From Lates calcarifer (lineage: Eukaryota > Chordata > Actinopteri > Centropomidae), in the NCBI RefSeq assembly GCF_001640805.2, contig NC_066849.1, positions 1,498,404-1,562,403 of the forward strand: a stretch of DNA of 64,000 bases. Direction: 5' to 3'. This document shows, piece by piece, positions 54,451 through 64,000 of the stretch. The notes beneath the pieces are model-generated. The model was not told where the DNA came from and did not search any database. It was given only the letters and a program-made list of their open reading frames with translations. The stretch's first letter is position 1. Every line of letters starts with the position of its first letter. The position numbers and the translations under genes were made by a program.

Positions 54451-55618
54451 GTGAGTACTTTTATGAAAGACACTCATTCAGCTACAGGGCTACCAACATA
54501 TGCTCTGGCCAATAAGATCAACTTAACAAACCGAACAAATTACATATTAAGATGAAGTACTATGTTGTTTGGATGTCATGTAATTAACACAATGAATTAA
54601 TGGACAGGGAGCTTTGAGAATCCAGGGGATTGCAGCTGTGCAATTACGCCCATTTTGGCAGGTAGCCAGTGTGGTAATTCAAGAATGAGTAAACTCATAT
54701 ATTCTGTGTTGAAAACAATGTTAAAATCATGCATGCTTGAGTGAGTGAATATTTCTAATACCATATAGAAAAGCCTGGAAGAGTCCCAGAAATGATTTTT
54801 TTTAAAAGAAAGAAAGAAAAAACACTGTACGGAAGAGTGCTAGGAGCCACAAACTGGAAAGTTCCGGGGCTTTACAACTGGATACAGTCCCAGCTCTGTG
54901 ATAGGCAGGCAGGTAGGGTGGGCAGACAATAACTGAGTCTATCATCAGATGTGTTATGATGTACTCCCAAGGATTACTTGGGTATTGTATGACCCAAGTG
55001 CAGGTATGATACATTAGATTTGATCCCAACACAAAAACAGCATACTGGGTGATGAACCCAGATACAGTTAGCTAGACAGTGGGGGGTATATGACTGCTGA
55101 AGAGACAGAGTTTTAACCAGTGGAGGGGATCAACATTCATCATTACTTGAAATGAATGCTAATGTTGCCTTGTGTTGCATCTTGTTCCCTTGTCCTACAG
55201 CTCCCTGAATATCTGCAGTTTTTTTCCACTTATAAATTCAGTAAATGTTTTACTGCCACATATTTTCCGTTAATAAGCATTCATAAAAATGTCACTATTC
55301 TGAGTTTGAAAATAAACTTCTTGCTGTTTTTAGTAAGCCTATTTTTGTCTAATTTAAATTCACCTTTTGTCCAGTAGCTGATCTCTAATTGAGTAAAATA
55401 TGTCCACATTCTCCAAATATTTTGGAGGCAAAATAAGACATGACACAAAACGGACACATTTTTTAGTAGCCACAGATAAGCTTGGCTAGGAGGATACTGG
55501 ACAGACATTCTTGCTATTGTTAACCCCTGTATGCTGCAGGCCAGAGACTGGATTACTTACAATGCTGCAGACTAAATAGAAACCACCACACCAGCAGGCA
55601 ATGCACTACAAAGGCCTG

Positions 55619-55651
<33 letters not shown>

Positions 55652-57438
55652 AATAAAATAGCATGAATCTTTTGGCCACTTCCAATTAGTCATGCTTGAT
55701 TCCCCCTTTTTGGACAGAAAAATCCATTATCTAAAATCAGAGCAACTCTGACCCACTAAACTGCTTTCTTTCTTTAGAAAAAAGGGTAACGCTCAAACTA
55801 ACTTTGATATCATTCTTTTCTTGACTGAGTACATCAGAGTCATAGGTCTTATTATAGTGAAAGTGATGACCAGAAAGAAATTGTTGGTGATTTGAGATTC
55901 TGCTCCAGGAGGGATTCACAGATGGAGTCTCCTTCAGAAGAACTAGATAACAGGATATATATCTGTGATAAATGGTATTTCAGGAGAAAGTTAATGTTAA
56001 GGTCTGGGGGATAGTGCAAAAGAGTAAAGTGGAGGAAGATGGAGAGAAAATTTCATCTTGGCCTATTAAAGAAAAAAGTGAAAAGCAGAACAAAGTAGAG
56101 GTGGATAGGAAATGTGCTGGAGAGGACAAAATGAAAGAGGAGAAGGAAGTCTAGGGGTTATACTGGGGATTTATGATCTTTGAATGCGAGGCAGGCACTT
56201 CACCTACTATAATTTCATTACTATTCTCAGTGGCAAGTTTGAAATTCCTGAGGATGAGATGCCATTTCCAAGGACTCCGCTGATGCATTCAAGTGTTTCA
56301 GTGGGTAGTTCTGAGAATTACATCAGCACTGGTCTCTCATATCGGTCAAAGTGTCTTGAAATAAGAAAATTATGGGGGATGTACAGGCAAAGAATATCTA
56401 GACTGTGAGCAGAGTACCATATCTTCCACCATGTGAATCCCATAGTAGTGGTCTACTATCATGCTACTGTCTTATGATTTATCTCCTATTTCAGAGCTGA
56501 ATAGCTTTTTGCCACACAGGAGAGTGTTTTATTTATTTTAGTTTTTTTTTTTTTTTAAAGACCCAATAGGTCATTTGTGTAAGCATCCATAGTTAAATGA
56601 GCAATAATGCCTTCTTATAGTGTTAAGGAAAATGTAAAAAAAAAAAAAAAAAATCTGGATTCCAGTCCTTCAATTGAACTCATCACACTCTGTGGTGCCC
56701 AGGCATAGTTATAATGTCATAGAACCCTCTGTCAGCAGGTTAAATATGTCCTATCTCTTCATATTAAGGAAAGAGATTTAAAAAGTCATTACGGCTCTGC
56801 TCTTTTTGACCAGATTTGCTTCTTCCCTGGTCTATGCTCCATCACTCCAAGTTTGCTGCCTCTTTGGTGGAGTTGACAACAGCTGAGCAGAGATTTTGTG
56901 ACCTCTTGTTGACACAGTGAGGTTGCTAGGCAGTTAGCAAAGATGTTGCACAGGTGTTGAACAAACAACATAAGACATTAATTCGGGAGCTTTAGAGGTT
57001 TTGGTAGGTATACTTTGGAGGGAGCTGTACCTCCTGCTTCTAGTCTCTCAAATCTCATCTTCATGTCACATGAGTGTCAACATGGCTCTAAGATATAGTG
57101 TCTTACTGTTACTGAAGTAAATCTGAATTATAGACAAAAACTGTTCTGACAACTTAGTTTAGGGGTGCCATTCATTGCTGGTGAACAGAGTTGCTTTTGC
57201 AGGTAACTGCAATTGTTAAGCAGCTGACAGACGGACAAGTGCTTTCCCTTCAGGGCTGCTCCTGGCAATTTTGGTGCCCTAGGCTAGGTATTCAGTGATG
57301 GCCCCTGTGGGTGTGATTTTTCAGTTATATGACTGTTATTAGTAGCAAAAATTTCATAGTTATTTTACCTTTACATGAACATAAATGTCTTAATTTTGAT
57401 CATATTCATGATATGATATGGAATATAAAGGATATGGA
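54451..57438. other. Non-coding stretch, nothing recognised apart from simple repeats
   Basis: Three kilobases, AT-rich, with a (CA)n run at 55619-55647 and an A run at 56637-56653. Frames such as 55972-56154 (Lys/Glu-rich) and 56184-56408 have no recognisable content. Confidence 0.4.
55619..55647. repeat. (CA)n microsatellite
   Basis: Uninterrupted CA run. Confidence 0.95.
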
Positions 57439-57439
57439 C

Positions 57440-57727
57440 TGTACTTATATAGCGCTTTTCTAGTCTTTTCAACCACTCAAAGCGCTTCACAGTACAGATC
57501 ACATTCACCCCATTCACACACACATTCATACAGCACTTGCTCTATATATATAAGTGCTTTCTAACACATACACACACATTCACACACCGATGACACATTG
57601 GAGGCAATTTGGGGTTCAGTATCTTGCCCAAGGATACTTCGGCACGCGGACTGGAGGAGCCGGGAATCGAACCACCAACCTTGGTGGGCGACTGCTCTAC
57701 CTCCTGAGCTGAGCCACAGCCGCCCCG
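57440..57727 (-). mobile_element. tRNA-derived SINE, minus strand
   Basis: Reverse complement begins GGGGCGGCTGTGGCTCAGCT with an A-box-like TGGCTCAGCTCAGGAGG (57700-57716). A perfect B-box core GGTTCGATTCC follows (57663-57673 in complement), so an internal RNA polymerase III promoter is readable. A body follows with CTTGGGCAAGATACTGAACC. The 3' end has AAGCGCTTTGAGTGGTTG and AAAAGCGCTATATAAGTACA, which resembles L2-type LINE tails and suggests mobilisation by such a LINE. The internal part contains a (CA)-rich and (TA) patch. The 61-codon frame on the plus strand is a by-product. It is not a functional tRNA gene. Confidence 0.85.
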
Positions 57728-57940
57728 AATTCATATCCCTGTTTCTGATGGCCAGTGCAAGAGTGTCAGTAATCAGTATCTGACTTTTACTTCTGAAGAT
57801 CCTGGCCAGAAGATCTAGTATTTATTTTCATTCTGGTTTTGACTTTTCCTTTCCTTTTTCCGTCTATGGTCAGACTTAGGCAACTAAAGCACTTTCGGTT
57901 TGGTAAGATCGCTGTTTTGGTTAAATGTTGATAAATGTGT

Positions 57941-58580
57941 TGGCTTAGTCAAAATAAGTAAAGGTTGGCCTTTACTTATTTTAAGTCACCATGGACTTAT
58001 ACTGTATTAAACCAGACCTTGATCTTTCCCTTTTACCAGGTGCTGTCAGTGCCAAAACATAGCCATAACTAAGTTTAATAAACGTGTTGTCACTACATAC
58101 TGCAACATTGGATATTTTGGTGGAAAACAAATACACTGACTGTTGACATATGTTGATAGAGACCATAAATGAGAGCTGTTTACGTGTAAGGTTTGTTACC
58201 AAAAAAAAAAAAAACCTCACAGAAAACTTGTAAACTATGAGGAATGTCTTGTGTTTTGAGACATTCAGTGTGGGTGCAGTGTCTCTTTTGTCTGCACTTG
58301 GCCCACGAGGTATGCACTGAGGGTGCACAACACTAAATATGTCACAATTGTGATCTTGAATAAATGAAAAAGGAATTTGTCAGTTGGCCTAGGCCAATAG
58401 CTTGCTGAAAATCAAATGTTATTTTTACATTGTTAATTCTCAAATGTAATATTGTTTCATTTGTTTAAGCTTGATGCAAATAAGCTAATGTTTTGAAATA
58501 TTTGTAAGATGAGTTTTTGTTTTGTTGTCATCAGTGGTGGAAAGTAAGTTGGCCAACCTTTACTTATTTTGACTAAGCCA
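57941..58580. repeat. 30-bp perfect inverted repeat spanning 640 bp
   Basis: Left arm 57941-57970 and right arm 58551-58580 are exact reverse complements over 30 of 30 bases (TGGCTTAGTCAAAATAAGTA at the outer left). The left arm also overlaps a 32-nt hairpin at 57951-57982 with a 14-bp perfect stem. The right arm follows TCAGTGGTGGAAAGTAA, the head of a common fish repeat. The interval has no coding capacity. It could be a MITE, or a rearrangement copied from one arm. Confidence 0.75.
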
Positions 58581-59283
58581 CTCATTATTTCATTTCAACA
58601 AATGTTCATATTTAATCTATCAAATCTTATCATGTCATAGACTATATAATTACAGATCAGTCAGAGGGACCAAACCAGTAGGTTGCTTTAATGCTTTACA
58701 TTTCTGTTTCACTATCATTGGCTAATAGGCTAGTTTAATTGAAAGCTGCTAACAACCGAAAGTGCCACCTTACATTATTCATAGATTTATCATTTTGTCT
58801 GTCAACTTTCTGTCTGTAACTGTATCTTGTAAAATGACATTATCTGAAAAGTGTTACTTTCATTGGACTTGTTTTGCAGCCACATGATTCTTTCAAGCTG
58901 CACAAGGGTGTAGGTGTGCTCTAACGAACACTGTTGTGTGCCACACTTAAACAGCAGTTTGAGCTTCCACTGCTTCCCTAAAAACACTAGCCTTTGTGCA
59001 CAGTGGCTAAACAAAAGTAAAAGGCTAGGTTTTCAGTGACAAAACATTGGAATGTTTGCAGCCGACATTTTGTAAACAACAATAAGTAATGAATGTACTC
59101 AGTCATGCATATACTGTATATGATTGTGCATTTCTTGTGTGTTTGTGTTAATTTTTGACAATATGATTTATGTAAATATCCTCAGTCTGGTATATTGTTG
59201 TTTTTCTTTTTTTTTTTTTTTTTCTTTTTTTTTTCCATTGGCCATTGTACAATCATCTGATGGCATTTTGGAACTTGATCGAG
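58581..59283. other. Non-coding, nothing recognised
   Basis: AT-rich; ends in a long pyrimidine tract (about 59203-59236) directly before the candidate exon. Confidence 0.4.
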
Positions 59284-59369
59284 GCAGCAACAACCAAAAT
59301 GGTTTGGTTGACCAAAACAAAGAAAAATCTGCATCTAGAACAACTGAAAGCCCTTTAACCAGACCTACT
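59284..59369 (+). CDS. Candidate exon, unidentified (partial)
   Basis: A long T-rich tract at 59203-59236 is followed by no AG until 59282-59287. After that an open segment codes for NNQNGLVDQNKEKSASRTTE and SPLTRPT, then a consensus donor ACT|GTAAGT at 59370. The same frame is open further upstream (ILELDRGS). The peptide is polar, with no domain that I can name. Strong donor and tract are the only support; low-complexity DNA can mimic these. Confidence 0.3.
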
Positions 59370-59890
59370 GTAAGTACCACCACACACACAAAATACAAAG
59401 ATGCTTTTGAACAATTAACACTTATTTAACATTTTTTCCCTCCAATTAGTTACAATTGAAACAACAGTGAACACAGGAAAAACAACCTAACATCAGAAAT
59501 AATCGTTCTGCCTGGAACACTCAGGCTGTATATGTATGAATGTAATGCTGTTATGCTCAGTATGAACTTCATGTTAACAGTATTTCAGCCTCAGTGGAAA
59601 CTGAACCTGGATCAAATAGAAACATGTGCTACACATTCATATATCCCATCATTAATACTGCATGTTTTGGTCTGTAGTCTACAATTACAACAGCCTGTCG
59701 CATTATATTGTCTTTCAGGACAATAATGCCCCCCAGCCTCATTTAAAGGATTATTGAAATACTGATGATGCTAAATTCTGCTGCTTGACTGAGAAAAAAT
59801 TACAAATTAAAATAACTGAAAGTGAAAATGGAAAATGTGGAGCATTAAAAACATCATTTATCGGTCCACTTATCTCTATCATCCACTACA
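59370..59890. other. Non-coding, nothing recognised
   Basis: AT-rich, no motif. Confidence 0.35.
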
Positions 59891-60230
59891 TACTTCTTTT
59901 TTTTTTTTTTGGTGGGGTTGGGGGGGGCTGACGGTCTTTAAACAACCCCCATCAGTCATTGTGCCAATATCGATTGGTTGCTCCACCTGTGGGGCGGAGC
60001 TTAGGTAGAAGTAACACCGGTAACACTGAGTTAACCACGAACATAAACTACTCGGAGCAGTTTAGAGACGCAGCGTAAATTACCATGGCAGCAGACCCCG
60101 GGCAAAACCTATCCACCTTTCATAGTACAGGTTAATCAGGAAGTTACACCTGACATCACCAAGTTACTCCTGAAGTTACCCTGATAAGCCAGTAACCTCG
60201 CTTCATAGTACAGGCCTCTGGCCAACTGCA
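59891..60230. repeat. GC-richer island with repeated 13-bp motif, probable dispersed repeat
   Basis: After a T run and G run (59897-59930) comes a segment with GTGGGGCGGAGCTTAGG, TAACACTGAGTTAACCACGA, TAAATTACCATGGCAGCAGA and two copies of TTCATAGTACAGG (60119-60131, 60202-60214). The mixture of GTTAACC and GGTTAC-type motifs resembles a fish repeat that I recall but cannot name. No open frame. Confidence 0.45.
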
Positions 60231-61309
60231 TTTACTGTGTTTGTTTGGGTGTAGTCCCACCGATTGTTTTTATTCTTTTCAGCAGTGGTACTGGTGTTTT
60301 CAGGTGGTGATATCTCCCTATCTGTGCACACCTAGCCCTGACCCTTCACCACTGTTTGTGAGAGTGGATGATAGCCCACCTCTGCACCGGTAAGCCTTAG
60401 CTTAGAGAATTTTGATAGACCCAAGCTAGAGAAAACAAATGCTACAGAAACAGAGTGGATCGAACAGAATCTCTCCTTAGTGGCTCCAGAAGGTCTAGGG
60501 CAACCCTGTGTATAGGTTGGCTATACAGAGGGATACATAGATCAACTCATTGTTGTATGCTATAGTAACTCATATTTGCAGCTACTAACAATCAATATAA
60601 ATATTGGTTGTTAGTCAGCAAAATATCTCAGCAAACACCTGTCTGCTCTCATGTGGACCAGATGGTCCAAACATTTTAGAAAGCCTTTCATACTGACACA
60701 TTACATGATGCTGTCATAATAATGTACAGTAGCTCCCTTTAAAAATGAACATTATGTTCTTTAAATCTGTGTGTGTGTGTGTGTGTGTGTCTGTCTATGT
60801 GTTGTTCCTTCTCTCTCCTTTTTTTTTAAGGGAATAGTGGAAAAATCAGCAAATAAGTCTGTAGTCTGGGAGAAAAGCAACAGTGAAAAACATAAGAAAA
60901 TTGTGTTTTTCCAAATGGTGAAATAGACCTTTCATTTCTACAAGGTGATTTAAGGAGACAATAAAAGAATGAAGAGGGTGGATCTAAGTTTCATCCAGAA
61001 ACATGTCAGCTTGTTTTTCCTCAGTGAAATGAGGAAGAGGCCAAAAAAGGCAGATTTGTGGTGGCAATGGTGGTGGTAGTGGAATAGATGAAGAGACATC
61101 CGTGGCATATGCTTTTTTAAACTGAAAGAGTCCTCAAACAGAATGAGCACATTGCACCCACACATTCACACTGCAACTTGAAAGTGTCTTGGGATGGAGA
61201 AGGAGGCCTAGAAAAGAGCAGAACCCAGAAGTCTCTTGAAAAACTAAAATCTCTCCTTGCTCTCAGAGTTTGGATTGCAAAAACATATACATCTTGACAC
61301 AGAGGAGCA
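60231..61309. other. Non-coding, nothing recognised
   Basis: Includes a (GT)n run at 60769-60790; frames on the minus strand at 60950-61165 and 61117-61335 have no motif. Confidence 0.4.
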
Positions 61310-61610
61310 TATGTCCTCACACAGAGATGGAACATTGAGACTGAGAATGAGAATGCAGTGACAGTGTCTTTATTGTCTGAGGAAGTGGAGTTTCTGTTGT
61401 GCCTTTTTTCACCAAAGCGGTAGAGTTAACATTCCACTTGAGGTCCTCACTGATGTGGATGCCCAGGAACTTAAAGCTGACACCCTCTGCACCTCCCATC
61501 CCCCTATTTTCAGAGGCAGGAGTTCCTCTTTATGTTGTCTGAAGTCTATGATGATCTCTTTACTCTTGAGGTCTGTCATTGAGGAAAGTCCTCAAAGTTA
61601 AATCCATCTC
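61310..61610 (-). pseudogene. LINE reverse-transcriptase C-terminal relic
   Basis: Minus strand. KSKEIIIDFRQHKEELLPL (about 61580-61515), then in the next frame FKFLGIHISEDLKWNVNSTA and LVKKG (about 61475-61405). The pair 'T-K-E-(M/I)-I-I-D-F-R' and 'Y-K-Y-L-G-(I/V)-x-(I/L)...L-x-W' is characteristic of the region after the RT catalytic site in jockey/Rex1-like fish LINEs. Nothing further of the element is readable on either side. It may be of the same clade as the C-terminal relic at 5090-5610, but they do not overlap. Confidence 0.7.
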
Positions 61611-63729
61611 TCTTTTGTCCTCAAATACAAAGAGGAAGAAAGTAACAAGGATAAAACAGGAGTGGGAACCAAAACAAGAGGACAAAAGGAGTCACTGAGG
61701 AACTGTGTCTGTAGTCCTGAACTAAAAGTATACTTAAAAACACACGTTGAATATTTCCTTGGTCAGTCTGACTGAGAATGTGGAACAGTGATGAGCGAGG
61801 TTGATACCAAAAGCTGGAATGCACAGAGATTGTATGCATACTGCTCATATTCTTAGTTATGTGCCTGCTGTGTCAAGCACAGAAGACACATATCCGCCAT
61901 ACTTATTCTTATTCTTTCTCTTTCTTATCAAATTTCTAGTCCCACATCTCCCATACCATAAACAATAGGTACACATAATACACCAGTGTCACTGAAACCT
62001 TGTGGCATTTATAGTGAAGAAATTATGTTGACAGAAATTGTACTTTTCAAGCAGTGAGTGCACATTTGATGGGGATTTTTTTGTGTGATTATGATAACAG
62101 ACATGCATCTAAGATTGTGGAACAGTCATAGAAAAAAGAAACTGTCCTGTGTTTTGTCAACCTGTCAACCCATCCATCCATTCATCCATCCATTCATCCA
62201 GCCAGCAAGTAGCTGTGAAACATACAGTTTAACATGATGACAATTGCCAATGTGGGTAAGCAGAGTAGAATGTTAAGTTTCAAAAGTATTAAAGAAAAGA
62301 TGGACACAAGGAACTAACTAAAGAACTGACAACGCCACATGGGGCCTCGCACCCCAGGATATAGTGACAATTCAACTATTTCACTGTAGATTACAAGGAC
62401 ACAGGTTTGTGACTGAATATGCCCAGACAGCAGTGAAAATCAAACTTAATTTATTATAACACAAAATCCACAACCCAATTAGTGTATAAATGAATCGATC
62501 CCGACCCACCTATACACAAAACAATTGAAAAGAAATACTCAAAACAAATGGAGCTAAGAATCTAGAATTGACTCTAGCGAACTCAATCAAAACCAAAAGG
62601 TAACACAACACAGCAAACAGAACAGAACAAAGCAAAACAGCAGAGCAGCAGCAGGTGGGCCTAAAAACAAAGACGCAAGGTTAGTAGGTCCAGACTTTAA
62701 ACTTAACAAAAAGACAAAGGACTGAGAATCCTATTCACCACCTAAGGGAGGAATGGTATTCTCTGGGGTGTATTCAAGAGATGCACCTCACTACACCAAT
62801 TTAATAATAATTATGTATAAAATATCCAGATGAAATCACTGGTTGGTTAATTCAAGTACCTTACAGATCACACTGATGCAAAAATCACAAAAAACATCCC
62901 ATATTGCCATAGTGGTACACTCTCTGACAATGGTATACACATGTACAGCATGTAACAGATTCATAATTTGAATTTTGATGTTATATGACTTATTATATTC
63001 CTAATTTTGTGTTATCAGTGGTCCCTTGTATAATAATGGTTGGAACAGGAATATTTAGACACAGGACTAACGTACACAGTGTAGCACACACTAAAGGATT
63101 TGGAGCCACATTAATAGGTTTGCACAGTTATGCCAGCAATTTATTAATTTGAAATTTCTCTGCAGTATTCATGAAGGAGAAACAGCAATCTCACCAACAA
63201 ACTATGTCTGCCTTGGTATTCTTCTATTAAGAGAATCTCAGCTGAAAAGGAAAGAGACTGGTGATTAAGAAAGCTGCAGTTTACAGTGTGCAGGTAGAGA
63301 AGTTGAATCAGTCCTTTTTGTCTCATTTAATCTGTGTGATATTTTCTATTCATCACAACACTTTGTGTCTTTCAGGCAAATAGTGAACAAACCAAAGTCT
63401 CCATCAAAGATTAAGAAAGAATTAGTCAGTTCATGAAAGGTATTTGAAAGGATGATTACTGTGAGACCCACTGTGCTCATGTTGGGCTGAAAAGTATCTG
63501 TTAAGGGTAGCATTTGTACACTGTCTTTTCTTTTTTATGTTCTTTAATTACAAAAGTCTAAAGCCTAAATTGAAATGAAAATCAGGTGCCAGAATTTATT
63601 CTGCATATAAATGAAGCTTAGTGACCTGCTGAATCACAACTGTTTCCTGCTATCTCTAATCCCCACCTGCTAATTAATTTTCATCCAATCACAACCTGAC
63701 ATACCCAACTAGAGCCAATCACCTGTAAA
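61611..63729. other. Non-coding stretch, nothing recognised
   Basis: Two kilobases of AT-rich DNA with a (CCAT)n patch at about 62168-62200. No motif in the short frames. Confidence 0.45.
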
Positions 63730-64000
63730 CTGTATCAGTTTAAAATGTTCTCTCTCTCTGTCATCATTCAGCTATTGTACAAGCCACCTCCACCCCTTCA
63801 CCACCTCAACTGCGGATGCCTGGCCATGTCCCATCTACCCCTGATAAGAAGTTCCCTCACAGGAAGCTGTCCCAACCTCAGGCCTCATTCTCTCCTCCAT
63901 GTCTCTTTCTCTTTGTTGATTTCTAAACCCACCGGTCGAGGCAGATGGCTGCCCGCTCTGAGTCTGGTTCTGCTCAAGGTTTCTGCCTCTTAAAAGAAAG
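63730..64000 (+). repeat. L2 LINE 3' UTR, cut by the window edge
   Basis: Contains CTAAACCCACCGGTCGAGGC followed by AGATGGCTGCC, TGAGTCTGGTTCTGCTCAAG and TTTCTGCCTCTTAAAAGAAAG, matching the UTR at 10115-10190. The rest, including the tail, lies beyond 64000. The 82-codon frame is a by-product. Confidence 0.85.

Noticed and set aside
57598..57783. tRNA gene suggested by the GGTTCGATTCC B box
   Set aside because: The rest does not fold as a tRNA and the sequence continues into a SINE body and tail.
59124..59429. Full 101-codon frame as a membrane protein
   Set aside because: The hydrophobic first half is the T-rich tract; only the segment after 59284 has exon-like signals.

Overview
The window looks like euchromatic but gene-poor DNA from a ray-finned fish, probably a spiny-rayed teleost. 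The evidence is the repeat content: Rex3 and L2 (Maui-type) LINEs, Tc1-like relics, Ty3/gypsy copies and LTRs, a tRNA-derived SINE, many (CA)n and (GA)n microsatellites, and spliceosomal intron signals. There is no complete host gene and no RNA gene that I can support. Nearly every recognisable protein segment belongs to a decayed mobile element. Two short segments with good splice sites may be host exons (54349-54450 and about 59284-59369).

Layout. 1-8.5 kb: a Tc1-like element with TA target sites (1182-1730), a dispersed SINE-like repeat, a MITE fragment cut by a solo LTR (4388-4868), and a LINE 3' relic. 8.5-10.4 kb: a 5'-truncated L2 LINE with its 3' UTR. 13.4-14.3 kb: a second Tc1 relic and an inverted L2 3' UTR. 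14.4-19.4 kb: one decayed Ty3/gypsy element on the minus strand with gag, CCHC knuckle, a MYND-like finger, protease, RT, RNase H, integrase and C-terminal tail in order. 21-27 kb: Tc1-like end, LTR-like piece, DDE_Tnp_4-type transposase relic, L2 3' UTR. 27.5-28.5 kb: copy A of a multi-copy fish protein family. 29.5-32.4 kb: L1-type LINE pieces with an intact solo LTR nested in the 3' UTR of one of them. 33.9-36.2 kb: a Rex3 LINE and a mariner-type transposase tail. 37.4-38.0 kb: a MITE with inverted ends. 38.6-45.7 kb: a cluster holding copy B of the multi-copy family, a minus-strand retroviral env transmembrane relic, a transposase-like gene in pieces, and a third set of related exons. 48-64 kb: sparse, with an L1 RT relic, SINEs, L2 3' UTR pieces, a 30-bp perfect inverted repeat, a LINE relic and the start of another L2 3' UTR at the window edge.

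The most interesting parts are the gypsy element carrying a MYND-like zinc finger next to its CCHC knuckle, and the 38.6-45.7 kb cluster, where two unrelated multi-copy fish families lie interleaved on one strand with retained intron signals. That could be a large multi-gene transposon or simply overlapping debris. Family names were assigned by recognising motifs by eye; no search was run.
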